From Desulfotalea sp. (GTDB taxonomy: Bacteria; Desulfobacterota; Desulfobulbia; Desulfobulbales; Desulfocapsaceae), in contig NVXR01000008.1 in the NCBI GenBank assembly GCA_002733995.1, positions 62,001 through 126,000 of the forward strand: a stretch of DNA of 64,000 nt, in the 5' to 3' direction. The stretch's first letter is position 1, and the number at the start of each line of letters is the position of its first letter. Of the stretch, positions 17,357-26,476 are shown piece by piece. Under the pieces are notes generated by a model. That model worked only from the letters and a program-made list of their open reading frames with translations, was not told the DNA's origin and ran no database searches. The position numbers were made by a program, and so were the translations under genes.

Positions 17357-17616
17357 ATGCTTCTGTCTCCGGAAAATATACCCAGAAAAATCGGAAAGAT
17401 TGTGATAATACTCTACCAGAAAAAAAGTGCAATATTATATTTTGAAATACAAACTAGTTAATTTAAAGCACGTTCATACCTTTTGTTTATTCTATCATAT
17501 GTTTTACATAAAATTATATGTTAATAGTAGAGACTATATGATAAACAAGTGAACGATTGCAAGCAACACACCCTATACATGTTCCAGACAGTCTCCTCAT
17601 TCCAACCGAATAACAC

Positions 17617-19410
17617 ATGAAAAATATAAGAAATTTTAGTATTATAGCACATATAGACCATGGCAAATCAACACTCGCCGACCGTATGATACAGATGTGT
17701 AACATGGTTTCAGATCGCGAATTCCAGGATCAAATCCTCGACAGTATGGATATCGAGCGTGAAAGGGGCATCACCATAAAGAGCCAGACCATCTGCTTAC
17801 CCTACAAGGCTAAAGATGGTAAGGACTATGTCCTTAATCTTGTAGATACCCCTGGCCATGTCGATTTTAGCTACGAGGTATCAAGAGCACTTAGTTCCTG
17901 CGAGGGTGCCCTTCTGCTTGTTGATGCGGCCCAAGGGGTCGAGGCTCAGACTCTGGCTAATCTTTACCTTGCCATGGAAAATGACCTTGAAGTTATCCCG
18001 GTGATTAACAAAATTGATCTCCCTTCGGCCGATCCAGAAGGTGTGGCCATTCAGATTGAAGAAGATCTTGGACTTGACAGCGACCATGTACAGCTCTGTT
18101 CTGCTAAAATAGGCACCGGTGTAGAAAATATCCTTGAAGCCATTGTTGAACATCTGCCACCACCAGAAGGTGACCCCAACAAACCACTGAAGGCTTTGAT
18201 TTTTGATGCTACCTATGACCCTTTTAGGGGCACTATTATTTCTGTTCGCATTATTGACGGTACGGTTAAAGCCGGTGACACAATGCGTTTCATGTCCAAT
18301 AGTCGTGAATACAAGGTTGATGAAGTTGGTCTCTTTAAATTCAAGCGAGAACCCTGTAAAAAACTATCAGCAGGTGAGGTAGGATACATCCTTGCGGGGA
18401 TCAAAACAGTCGACGATACGAGACCAGGAGATACAATTACCACCGCAGCTAACCCTGCAGAAAAGGCCTTACCCGGCTTTAAGAAGGTACAGCAAGTTGT
18501 CTTCTCTTCCCTCTATCCTATCTCAACCGACGATTATGAAGAACTTTCGGATGCACTTGAAAAATTAAAGCTCAACGATGCTGCCCTTACCTTTGAGAAA
18601 GACTCCTCGGTAGCCCTTGGTTTTGGCTTTCGCTGTGGATTTTTAGGTCTTTTGCATTTAGAGGTTATCCAGGAGCGCCTTGAACGTGAATTTGATATTT
18701 CTCTCATCCTTACAGTTCCTTCGGTTCAATACATCTTCGAATTAACAGACGGCACTGTTCTTCAGGTAGATAACCCCGCCCACTTTCCGGACCCATCTCA
18801 GATTGCTAAAATTGAAGAACCTTTCATTAAGGCCAGTATCCTTATGCCCGAAAAATATATGGGCTCAGTCATGTCGCTTTGTATGGAGCGAAGAGCGGAA
18901 AATACCTCATTCAATTATCCAACACCCGGAAGGATTGAACTACAGTGTGAACTTCCTCTGGCCGATGTTATCTACGACTTTTACGACAAACTAAAATCTG
19001 TGACCCAAGGGTATGGATCCTTTGATTATGAGATTTTCGATTATCGGAAAAGTGATCTGGTTAAACTCGACATTCTCGTAAACGGTGAAAATGTTGACGC
19101 CTTGTCACAGCTTGTGCACAGAAACAACTCTCGAGCCCGAGGCCTCCATGCCTGTGAGATGCTCAAAGAAGAGATCCCCAGACAGATGTTTAAGATTGCA
19201 ATCCAAGCGGCTATTGGTGGTTCAATCATTGCGAGAACAAACATCTCGGCCCTTAGAAAAGATGTAACCGCCAAGTGTTATGGTGGTGATATATCCAGAA
19301 AGCGTAAACTCCTTGAAAAGCAGAAAGCCGGTAAAAAGAGGATGAAAACCGTGGGCAATGTAGATATCCCTCAGACCGCATTCCTCGCTGTGCTAAAGTC
19401 TGAACAATAA
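17617..19410 (+). CDS. lepA: Elongation factor 4 (LepA)
   Basis: A 597-residue translational GTPase of the normal LepA length. G motifs are [22 protein letters not shown] and [10 protein letters not shown]. Domain order is G, II, III, then the EF-G-like V domain and the LepA-specific C-terminal domain ending [20 protein letters not shown]. LepA acts on 70S or late 30S particles at the inner membrane and affects initiation and ribosome biogenesis. In many proteobacteria lepA precedes lepB, but here it is followed by a lipoprotein gene. It is divergent from rpoH across a 260-base gap. Confidence 0.96.
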   Translation: MKNIRNFSIIAHIDHGKSTLADRMIQMCNMVSDREFQDQILDSMDIERERGITIKSQTICLPYKAKDGKDYVLNLVDTPGHVDFSYEVSRALSSCEGALLLVDAAQGVEAQTLANLYLAMENDLEVIPVINKIDLPSADPEGVAIQIEEDLGLDSDHVQLCSAKIGTGVENILEAIVEHLPPPEGDPNKPLKALIFDATYDPFRGTIISVRIIDGTVKAGDTMRFMSNSREYKVDEVGLFKFKREPCKKLSAGEVGYILAGIKTVDDTRPGDTITTAANPAEKALPGFKKVQQVVFSSLYPISTDDYEELSDALEKLKLNDAALTFEKDSSVALGFGFRCGFLGLLHLEVIQERLEREFDISLILTVPSVQYIFELTDGTVLQVDNPAHFPDPSQIAKIEEPFIKASILMPEKYMGSVMSLCMERRAENTSFNYPTPGRIELQCELPLADVIYDFYDKLKSVTQGYGSFDYEIFDYRKSDLVKLDILVNGENVDALSQLVHRNNSRARGLHACEMLKEEIPRQMFKIAIQAAIGGSIIARTNISALRKDVTAKCYGGDISRKRKLLEKQKAGKKRMKTVGNVDIPQTAFLAVLKSEQ

Positions 19411-19465
19411 AGCTCTAAGTGAAATTCTCCAAAGGAATTTGTACTAGCAATTATATCACCCACCT

Positions 19466-19532
19466 GTAGCTGTTTATCAGTACTTCCTACGCAGAGCACA
19501 AAAGCGTAGGCAAGCTACTGCTGAACAGTTAC
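19466..19532. repeat. Multi-part inverted repeat before the DUF4136 gene
   Basis: Nested complementary segments form one long interrupted hairpin: CTGTT (19470-19474) with AACAG (19524-19528), CAGTA (19478-19482) with TACTG (19516-19520), and CCTACGC (19486-19492) with GCGTAGG (19504-19510). No T tract follows. It ends 21 bases before the lipoprotein start, so it may be the lepA terminator or a structured leader. Confidence 0.45.
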
Positions 19533-19553
19533 GCCAAAACAACAGTGAATCAT

Positions 19554-20117
19554 ATGAAGACAAGAATACTGTTATTACTGACCATAACTTTATTCTTCCT
19601 CACTTCCTGCAGCAGTAAGATCCAGGTAAGTCAGGATTACGACAGCACATACAATTTTGCCCAAGCTCAAGCATATAATTGGAAACAGAAAGACATAGAT
19701 TCCACGGCAGGCATCTTAAAAGATAATGGACTAATGGCCGGAAGATTTTTTTCAGCCATAGAGGCTTGTTTAAAATCCCAGGGCTTTTCCCTCGCCAACA
19801 ATCCGGATTTTCTCGTCTCTTTTACCTACGAAATCACCAGTCACCTGCAAACCGGCACCATCCAGCCAACTGTTGGGCTAGGATATGGGAGACATGGGAG
19901 GTACGGAGGATTTGGCGTTCAGTCTGGTACATCTGTCCGCCAATACCAGCGTGGCCAACTTACCATTGATATTTTTGCCAGCAACAATGGGGCGCTGATT
20001 TGGAAGGGTCTTGGTACGAGAGAGGTTTTCGTTCATAACAATCCAGAACAATTGACCAAAGATATCTTCGAACTCGTCAGGTCCACCCTCACTCAATTTC
20101 CACCTGCAAACCACTGA
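19554..20117 (+). CDS. DUF4136-type lipoprotein
   Basis: A 187-residue exported lipoprotein. The leader KTRILLLLTITLFFLTSC ends in a lipobox with LTSC, and serines follow the cysteine, favouring outer-membrane delivery. The rest fits the DUF4136 fold: an early YDSTYNFAQAQAYNWK, a Gly-rich central loop (GLGYGRHGRYGGFG), then GQLTIDIFASNNGALIWKGLGTRE, typical of this family. The function of DUF4136 proteins is unknown. I chose ATG 19554 because it gives a compact signal peptide; a GTG at 19545 is possible. A structured repeat lies just upstream. Confidence 0.78.
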   Translation: MKTRILLLLTITLFFLTSCSSKIQVSQDYDSTYNFAQAQAYNWKQKDIDSTAGILKDNGLMAGRFFSAIEACLKSQGFSLANNPDFLVSFTYEITSHLQTGTIQPTVGLGYGRHGRYGGFGVQSGTSVRQYQRGQLTIDIFASNNGALIWKGLGTREVFVHNNPEQLTKDIFELVRSTLTQFPPANH

Positions 20118-20238
20118 GGGAGCGAGACGAGTCGACCTTGTATAAGCAAATATCAACAACTTTCAGAGTTGCACGTTTTTCTGACAGAAAATCCGGCCTG
20201 TGGCAACCATAACATTTAGCATCATATAAGGGCATCTC

Positions 20239-20868
20239 ATGGTAACGTACTTTTCAAAGATAATTCTGCAACTGTTTGGCTGGAAAACTGTTTCTAATCC
20301 GAGACACAACTCTCATTTTGTTCTTATTGGTGCGCCCCATACCAGTAACTGGGATTTCCCTCTCACCCTACTCGCACTTTGGGCCCTGGGGATAAAGTTT
20401 TCCTGGGTAGCTAAAGATACTCTTTTTGTTGGCCCCCTAGGATATATCTTCAAGAAAATGGGGGGAATCCCCGTCGACAGAAAGACGCGTACCGTATTTT
20501 TAAAAAGTATGATCAATGCCTTTGCCGAAAATGACAACCTGATCCTTGCAATTGCCCCGGAGGGTACAAGAAGCAAAACAGACCACTGGAAAGCCGGTTT
20601 CTATAACATTGCAATTCAGGCCAATGTCGACATATGCCTCGCCTTTGTGGATTATCCGAGCAAAACATTTGGTCTCGGGCCCATGTTACATCCAAGTGGT
20701 GATGTAAAAAAAGACTTTGTTATTATTCATGATTTTTATATCGATAAAACAGGAAAATTCCCTGAAAACCAGAGCACCATCACACTTCGAGACCGTGAGA
20801 TTGCAATCCTTCAACGAGAAGTTAACAGATCCGCAAAAAGCACTGCGACATCACCCTCTCCCAAGTAG
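20239..20868 (+). CDS. PlsC-like 1-acylglycerol-3-phosphate acyltransferase family protein
   Basis: A 209-residue acyltransferase. It has motif I HTSNWD (H-x4-D, catalytic His), a middle Gly/Pro segment GGIPVDR, and motif III APEGTRSK that binds the phosphate of the acceptor. The protein is shorter than classical PlsC (about 240) and lacks a clear N-terminal membrane helix, as in the small group often annotated as glycerol acyltransferases. The likely reaction is transfer of a fatty acyl group to a lysophospholipid or similar acceptor at the inner membrane. It follows the lipoprotein gene at 121 bases. Confidence 0.85.
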   Translation: MVTYFSKIILQLFGWKTVSNPRHNSHFVLIGAPHTSNWDFPLTLLALWALGIKFSWVAKDTLFVGPLGYIFKKMGGIPVDRKTRTVFLKSMINAFAENDNLILAIAPEGTRSKTDHWKAGFYNIAIQANVDICLAFVDYPSKTFGLGPMLHPSGDVKKDFVIIHDFYIDKTGKFPENQSTITLRDREIAILQREVNRSAKSTATSPSPK

Positions 20869-21413
20869 AACTTAGCCCGAAAACAGACAATATGGCGAAA
20901 CAGTCTTTCCCAGACAGTTTCGCTAGTAGTAAAGGACCATTTCCAACCAATAATCACCGTTTCCTTCCCCTCCATAAACTCAATAATGTATCCCCGCCTT
21001 GATAGAGAGTATTTTTTCGGGGCTAATCTGTCTCAGCAGTTCACCATAGAGCCATACCCAAAGTTTTGAGCATGACAGCAGAGTACACTGTGTGTATGGC
21101 TCAAACACAGAGAAACGCGCTGCTGCCTGCACCGACATTTCGTACGCTTTTCCTACCTTTTCCTTTTGGTAAAAGAATATCACTAATTTTGTGCTCCCCA
21201 CCAACCACTTAAAAGGCAGACAACGCGCACAAACAGCACAATCTAGGCGTTAGACCTAGTGTTAATCAGTCCAAACCCCAGCTTAAAATCAGTCTCAAGC
21301 CGATTGCATCTTTGCCTCATTATTTTCTATATTCATATCAACAATTATAAATAGAGTCCTTTCAGGCCTGAGTTTGAAAGATCAAGAGACTACCTAATTT
21401 GGAGGAAAGTACA
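20869..21413. other. Intergenic stretch before the CoA-transferase
   Basis: 545 bases without a convincing gene. A hairpin with one mismatch (20895-20906 with 20912-20923, GCGAAACAGTCT) lies just after the acyltransferase and is a plausible terminator without a T tract. A 74-codon TTG-started frame on the minus strand (20980-21204) has no family features. The last 150 bases are AT-rich and probably hold the promoter of the CoA-transferase. Confidence 0.5.
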
Positions 21414-22739
21414 GTGGATTACACTAGATCATATGAAAACAAAAAGATGGCCCCAAGCGATGCAGTAGATCTTATCGAATCAGGCGACTGGGTGGACTAT
21501 GGAAGTTTTCTTGCCACCCCAATTACCCTTGATCGAGAGTTGGCGAAAAGAGTTGGAACCATTGAAAACGTTAAAATTCGTTCTCTCGGTTTTCCAGGAC
21601 TTGCTGCAGTTGCCAAGACGGACCCGGAAGGGAAAAGTTTCACCTATAACAGTTGGCATTTTACAGGAGCAGACAGACAGCTCCATGATGAAAAACTGTG
21701 TAACTATATTCCCATGCTTTACCACGAAGGAGCAGGATATTATGAAAAAAATGATGTCACCACCGATGTCATGCTTCTCCGATCAACGCCTATGGATAGC
21801 AAGGGATTTTTAAATTTCGGCGTTTCTAACTCCTTTACCCTCGCTCAAATATTAGCTGCAAAAAAGGTTATCGTCGAGATAAACGAGAATGTACCCTACT
21901 GCTATGGCGGTAACGAAGAACAGATCCATATTTCTCAAGTAGACGCTATTGTCGATAGTAACAATGAAGAGATGTTTTGCCTACCCGAGCCTTCAATTAG
22001 TGATGTTGACGAACAAATAGCTGAGATAGTTGTTTCCCAAATTGAAGACGGGTCTTGTCTGCAACTCGGTATCGGTGCTATGCCTAACGCCATAGGCAAA
22101 CTTATTTCTAATTCAAAACTGAGAGATCTCGGTGTACATACCGAAATGCTCTGTGACAGCTACGTCGACATGTATGAAGCTGGCTGTATTTCCAATAGAA
22201 AAAAGAATCAGAATAGTGGTAAATTCGTCTACACCTTTGCCCTTGGTTCTGAAAAACTCTATAACTTCCTCGACCGCAATACCTCATGCAGTAGCTATCC
22301 GGTTAACTACACCAACCATCTCAACATGATTGCGGCTAACGACAAGGCAATTGCTATCAATAACGCTATAGAGATCGATCTCTTTGGTCAGGTTTCTTCA
22401 GAATCATGTGGCACCAGACAGATCTCAGGAACCGGTGGACAGCTCGACTACACCTACGGATGCTATCACTCTAAAGGAGGAAAAGCCTTTATCTGCCTTA
22501 CCTCCAGTATTACCGACAAAAAAGGAATAAAGAAATCAAGAATCCGCCCATTTCTCGAACCGGGCACCATCACCACCCTGCCAAGGGTTATGGTAAACTA
22601 TGTAGTCACCGAATACGGCATGATCAATCTCAAAGGAAAATCAACATGGGAAAGGGCTAAAGCACTCATTTCCATTGCCCACCCGGACTTCCGCGAGGAG
22701 CTCATGGAGCATGCCAAACGTATGAATATACAGATGTAA
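21414..22739 (+). CDS. Acetyl-CoA hydrolase/transferase family CoA-transferase (butyryl-CoA:acetate type)
   Basis: A 441-residue class I CoA-transferase of the 4-hydroxybutyrate/butyryl-CoA:acetate group. The catalytic glutamate is Glu330 in FGQVSSESCG, which forms the glutamyl-CoA thioester. The loops LQLGIGAMPNAI and SGTGGQLDY and the late VVTEYGMINLKGKS are typical. It would exchange CoA between acetyl-CoA and a short acid such as butyrate or propionate, activating substrate without ATP. GGAGGA seven bases before GTG 21414 decides the start over the TTG at 21399. Its position before beta-oxidation genes supports activation of a short fatty acid; the true acid is not known. Confidence 0.85.
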   Translation: MDYTRSYENKKMAPSDAVDLIESGDWVDYGSFLATPITLDRELAKRVGTIENVKIRSLGFPGLAAVAKTDPEGKSFTYNSWHFTGADRQLHDEKLCNYIPMLYHEGAGYYEKNDVTTDVMLLRSTPMDSKGFLNFGVSNSFTLAQILAAKKVIVEINENVPYCYGGNEEQIHISQVDAIVDSNNEEMFCLPEPSISDVDEQIAEIVVSQIEDGSCLQLGIGAMPNAIGKLISNSKLRDLGVHTEMLCDSYVDMYEAGCISNRKKNQNSGKFVYTFALGSEKLYNFLDRNTSCSSYPVNYTNHLNMIAANDKAIAINNAIEIDLFGQVSSESCGTRQISGTGGQLDYTYGCYHSKGGKAFICLTSSITDKKGIKKSRIRPFLEPGTITTLPRVMVNYVVTEYGMINLKGKSTWERAKALISIAHPDFREELMEHAKRMNIQM

Positions 22740-22803
22740 CTGGTCATCACCAACGGCCAAGCATAGGTTCTGGCCCACAGGCCCGTCCATGTGACACCAT
22801 TTT

Positions 22804-22839
22804 ATGCAATACCCCATAGGGTGCTATGGGGTATTGCAT
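22804..22839. repeat. Perfect 16-bp hairpin after the CoA-transferase
   Basis: ATGCAATACCCCATAG (22804-22819) pairs without mismatch with 22824-22839 around the loop GGTG. It lies 65 bases past the CoA-transferase stop. There is no T tract on either side, so it is either a terminator of unusual form, an mRNA 3' stabiliser or a dyad binding site. Confidence 0.7.
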
Positions 22840-22897
22840 ACGTTACTGATCCGCTGCCGCCTAAACAGACGAGTTATTTCTCGCTACTTGGGCAACC

Positions 22898-22985
22898 GAA
22901 AAGAAGAAGGGAAAAGAAGTCTCCTCATCTCGCCTATCCCCATCCAGATATCCGCAGGTCTCCGGATTTCTTTTCTCTTCTTTTT
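22898..22985 (+). terminator. Long purine/pyrimidine inverted repeat ending in T tract
   Basis: A purine arm (22898-22919, GAAAAGAAGAAGGGAAAAGA) is complementary, with few mismatches, to a pyrimidine arm at 22967-22985 that ends in five T residues. Between them lies a smaller dyad (ATCCG/CCGGAT near 22950-22967). Together with the 22804 hairpin it fills the 445-base gap before the sensor kinase; no gene is seen there. Confidence 0.4.
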
Positions 22986-23184
22986 GTTATGTCGGTGTTA
23001 TAGCACATTCCTTTATCGACCCATATTCTGTTCAATACCCTGTTGTTCAACTAATGCCAAAAACCGATCTTTTAAGCCGAAACTGAAATCTTGCATACGC
23101 AATAAGTCAAAAATAGTTTAACATAGCAAAATCACCTTATTGCACCATGCATGGTATCAGCCTCTTCAACTGGGTTAAAATGAT

Positions 23185-25374
23185 ATGCTCGCAGGATTAC
23201 GACTTCGCCATAAGCTACTGTGCTACTACTCATTACTCTTCACCATCTCTCTATCCGTAGGGTTTGCTGCCTTTTATTTCGTTATCCGCGCCAATATCAG
23301 GTCTAACATAGAAAGCGAACTCAACAACACCACCACTGCTATCTACAATCTCGTACGCACCTCAGCCACCGTCTCCATAAAAAACTACCTGCGGAGCGCA
23401 GCTGAAAAAAATCTTGAAATAATAGACTCGTTACGCCAGAGGTATCTCGCAGGCGAAATGAGCGAAGCCCAGGCAAAGGTTGAAGCTGGACGCATTTTAC
23501 TTAGCCAGACCATAGGTGAATCAGGATATATTTACTGTTTTGACAGTAATGGGATCGTAGTCGTACATCCCTCCAAGGCAATGCTACAGACGGATGTCTC
23601 CGAATACTCTTTTGTTAAAGACCTTGTTGTAAAAAAAAAGGGCTATATTGAATATAACTGGAAAAACCCTGGTGAAAATGTCGCGCGTCCGAAAGCCCTT
23701 TATATGATCCATTATGAACCTTGGGACTGGTTTATCTCTGTCTCCTCCTATCGTGAAGAATTTAAGGGACTGGTCAATGTAGACGACTTTAGACAGAACA
23801 TACTTGATCTGAAATTTGGTAAAACCGGATATGCCTACGTCATTGACAACGAGGGCACAGCCATCATCCATCCTCAACTTGAAGGGATTAACATTCTTAC
23901 CCTGGAAGGCTTTCCCAATGAGTATCTGGCTAATATTCTCGAACAGAAAGAAGGTCGACTCATTTATCCATGGAAAAACCCAGGCGAAAGCAAATCACGC
24001 CTCAAATTTTGCGTTTTTTATTCCATCGAAGAGTACGACTGGATAGTTGTTGCAGCCAGTTATCAAGACGAATTTTACGAACCCCTTCGAACCCTCCGCA
24101 TAATCTGCCTGGCAACCTTTGTCATCACCATGCTTTTCGTTCTATCGTTGACTTTTAAAATCAGTGAAGCGATTACAAGTCCTTTACAGAAATTAATGAG
24201 CCACTTCAACAGTGCCAGTAAGGGTAACTTCAACCTTAGGATGGAGGCTACCTCAGCCGATGAGATTGGCCAACTCGCAAACTACTTCAACTGGTTTATG
24301 GAACAGCTCACCGAGTACAGCAACAACCTCAAGCAAGAGATAAGGTTTCGACAAGAAACAGAACAGAACCTGTTGATGAGCGAGAACCGTTACCGGTCGG
24401 TTATGGAGGCCGCCGCGGACCCTATCGTTATCTATGATATGGAAGGCAAGGTAAACTATTTCAATCCAGCCTTTGAAAAAGTGTTCGGTTGGAGCCTTAG
24501 CCAATGTCAGAACAAAAAAATTGATTCTTTTGTACCACAAGAAAACTGGCCAGAAACACAGATCATGATAGAAACCATTAAGTCTGGCAAGGTTCTCCAA
24601 GCTACAGAGACGAATCGCTATACCAAGACAGGCGAAATTTGCAACGTAAGCATCAGCGGGGCAGCCTTCAAAGACAAAACCGGGAAACTTACCGGAAGCG
24701 TAGTTATCTTTCGCGATATCACTGGAACCAAAAAGCTAACCAAACAACTTCTAGACAGTGGTGATAGTATTCGTCAAGACATTGGCCAGGACCTGCATGA
24801 CGATCTCTGTCCCCACCTTATTGGTATTGGAGGTCTGGTTTCAGCACTGCAAATCACCCTTGAACAAGAGGGCCACAGCGGAGCGGAACGTGCGAAACAG
24901 GTTGTAGGCTTGATTGATGAGGCTACATCTAAGGCCAGAGGACTTGCCAGGGGGCTCTGTCCTGTACATCTCGTTTCCTTTGGCCTTCAGTCAGCACTAG
25001 AAGGAATAGCGAACAAGACATCTGCTTCATCAGGGATTACCTGCACCTACAACGGAGATTCGTCTTTAGATTTCAACGACAACAGTCTTGCGACCCATCT
25101 TTACTACATCGTCCAGGAAGCTGTAAATAATTCGGTCAAACATGCATCGGCAACAACTATTGATATTTCGCTTTGCAAAGAAGAAGAGTATATTCATCTG
25201 CACATTACCGACAACGGCAAAGGTATTGTACGCTCAAAAGACTGCAAAGGTATTGGCCTACAGATTATGCAATACCGGACCCAGGTCATCGGCGCCTTCC
25301 TTGAGATCACCAGCAAGCCGGACGAAGGAACGACCATCTATCTGTTTATGAAAAAGACGACATTAGCCTCCTAA
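23185..25374 (+). CDS. Sensor histidine kinase with two tandem Cache units, HAMP, PAS and HisKA_3
   Basis: A 729-residue membrane kinase of the NarL-partner class. An N-terminal membrane helix (residues about 13-30) is followed by two related Cache-like periplasmic units. Each has GYxYxxDxxGxxxxHP, then a segment ending YxWKNPGE and WxxxxSSYxxEF (near residues 113-195 and 213-295). A second helix (about 305-328), HAMP, a PAS domain with FNPAFEKVFGW, then DLHDDL with phosphoacceptor His538 and an ATPase with DNGKGI complete it. sCache units often bind small organic acids. The NarL-type regulator follows by 66 bases. Its place among fatty-acid genes suggests sensing of a carboxylate, which is inference. 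Confidence 0.88.
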   Translation: MLAGLRLRHKLLCYYSLLFTISLSVGFAAFYFVIRANIRSNIESELNNTTTAIYNLVRTSATVSIKNYLRSAAEKNLEIIDSLRQRYLAGEMSEAQAKVEAGRILLSQTIGESGYIYCFDSNGIVVVHPSKAMLQTDVSEYSFVKDLVVKKKGYIEYNWKNPGENVARPKALYMIHYEPWDWFISVSSYREEFKGLVNVDDFRQNILDLKFGKTGYAYVIDNEGTAIIHPQLEGINILTLEGFPNEYLANILEQKEGRLIYPWKNPGESKSRLKFCVFYSIEEYDWIVVAASYQDEFYEPLRTLRIICLATFVITMLFVLSLTFKISEAITSPLQKLMSHFNSASKGNFNLRMEATSADEIGQLANYFNWFMEQLTEYSNNLKQEIRFRQETEQNLLMSENRYRSVMEAAADPIVIYDMEGKVNYFNPAFEKVFGWSLSQCQNKKIDSFVPQENWPETQIMIETIKSGKVLQATETNRYTKTGEICNVSISGAAFKDKTGKLTGSVVIFRDITGTKKLTKQLLDSGDSIRQDIGQDLHDDLCPHLIGIGGLVSALQITLEQEGHSGAERAKQVVGLIDEATSKARGLARGLCPVHLVSFGLQSALEGIANKTSASSGITCTYNGDSSLDFNDNSLATHLYYIVQEAVNNSVKHASATTIDISLCKEEEYIHLHITDNGKGIVRSKDCKGIGLQIMQYRTQVIGAFLEITSKPDEGTTIYLFMKKTTLAS

Positions 25375-25440
25375 AGAGCGCTGTTAGTATCCCCTCAAAT
25401 CTGATTTCCCGATTAAACGTATTTTTAGCGGAGAAGAGAG

Positions 25441-26103
25441 ATGGTGGTTCCGAAAAAAGACCAGATTTTGATAGTTGATGATCATCCCATATTCTGCCTT
25501 GGAATGAGCGAACTTATTAACAAGGAAGAGGACCTTGAAGTTTGCGGCAGTGTTGAGCTGATGAAAAAAGCCATCCCTGCAATAGACAGTCTTAAACCAG
25601 ACCTGGTGATTATCGATATTTCCCTCAAAGACGGTAATGGCATAGAGCTCGTTCAAGATCTCAAAAAGCAATACGAAGGTCTGCCGATACTCATGCTTTC
25701 CATGTATGATGAATCACTTTATGCCGAGCGCGCCCTCCTTGCCGGAGCCAACGGATACATCATGAAACAGGAGGCAATCCCCCAGGTTGTCGAAGCAATC
25801 CGGAAGGTTCTTAGCGGTGACATCTATGCCTCAAATACGGTAAAAGAAAAGGTCTTTAAACGTTTAACGAATCAACAGACAGCCGATAGCAAATCCCCGC
25901 TGGACATTCTCACCAATCGAGAGCTTGAAGTACTCAGGCTCATCGGCGCTGGTTATTCAACCAGAGAAATCGCAGAACGTCTCCATCTCAGTATCAAAAC
26001 CATTGGCACCTACCGGGAAAACCTCAAGGAAAAACTCAAACTAAAACACTTTACTGAACTCGTCAAATTTGCGGTACACTGGTCAGACGAGATAGCCTAC
26101 TGA
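25441..26103 (+). CDS. NarL/LuxR-family response regulator
   Basis: A 220-residue cytoplasmic regulator. The receiver domain has the acid pair Asp13/Asp14, phosphoacceptor Asp59 in VIIDISLKDGNG, and the switch lysine in YIMKQEAIP. The C-terminal GerE/LuxR helix-turn-helix is LTNRELEVLRLIGAGYSTREI followed by LHLSIKTIGTYRENLKEKL. HisKA_3 kinases pair with this class, so it is the cognate regulator of the upstream kinase. The nearest likely target is the acyl-CoA synthetase operon 373 bases downstream. GGAG precedes the ATG. Confidence 0.93.
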   Translation: MVVPKKDQILIVDDHPIFCLGMSELINKEEDLEVCGSVELMKKAIPAIDSLKPDLVIIDISLKDGNGIELVQDLKKQYEGLPILMLSMYDESLYAERALLAGANGYIMKQEAIPQVVEAIRKVLSGDIYASNTVKEKVFKRLTNQQTADSKSPLDILTNRELEVLRLIGAGYSTREIAERLHLSIKTIGTYRENLKEKLKLKHFTELVKFAVHWSDEIAY

Positions 26104-26476
26104 TCCCCATACCACGGTTCCGTCTGCATTTTTTTCTGCACAAACAATGGCCGGCAAAAGGTGCACTGCAAAAGTCAGACATATCTTATGTCACTTAAAC
26201 GACTTGAGATGGAAAGAGTAACAACTCCTTCCGCGTAAACTATGCACCATTAATTACAAGACTTTACAACACCTTCAGCTCAAAGTTGATCAACATCCAG
26301 GCTTATAACCTAGTCCCCATCAGTATTTTCAGCAGATAGAAATAGGTTTTATACCGATTGTCGGACACTTCAAGATCAAATATTATTCTGCCAAATTATA
26401 TAGACATAAGAAAAATACTATTCTGTGCATAAGATATTCTTTTTAACCTAAGAAGTAGACATGGAGTAACTGAGAG
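26104..26476. other. Intergenic stretch before the first acyl-CoA synthetase
   Basis: 373 AT-rich bases with no credible gene and no strong hairpin. It separates the response regulator from the acyl-CoA synthetase and probably carries the promoter and regulator sites of the fatty-acid operon. No FadR-type palindrome is present. Confidence 0.4.

Noticed and set aside
20980..21204. 74-codon minus-strand frame before the CoA-transferase
   Set aside because: Starts with TTG, no ribosome site worth the name, no domain-like pattern, and it lies in a probable promoter region.
22791..23121. Overlapping plus-strand frames after the CoA-transferase
   Set aside because: They run through the perfect hairpin and the purine/pyrimidine dyad, and the products are low-quality sequence.
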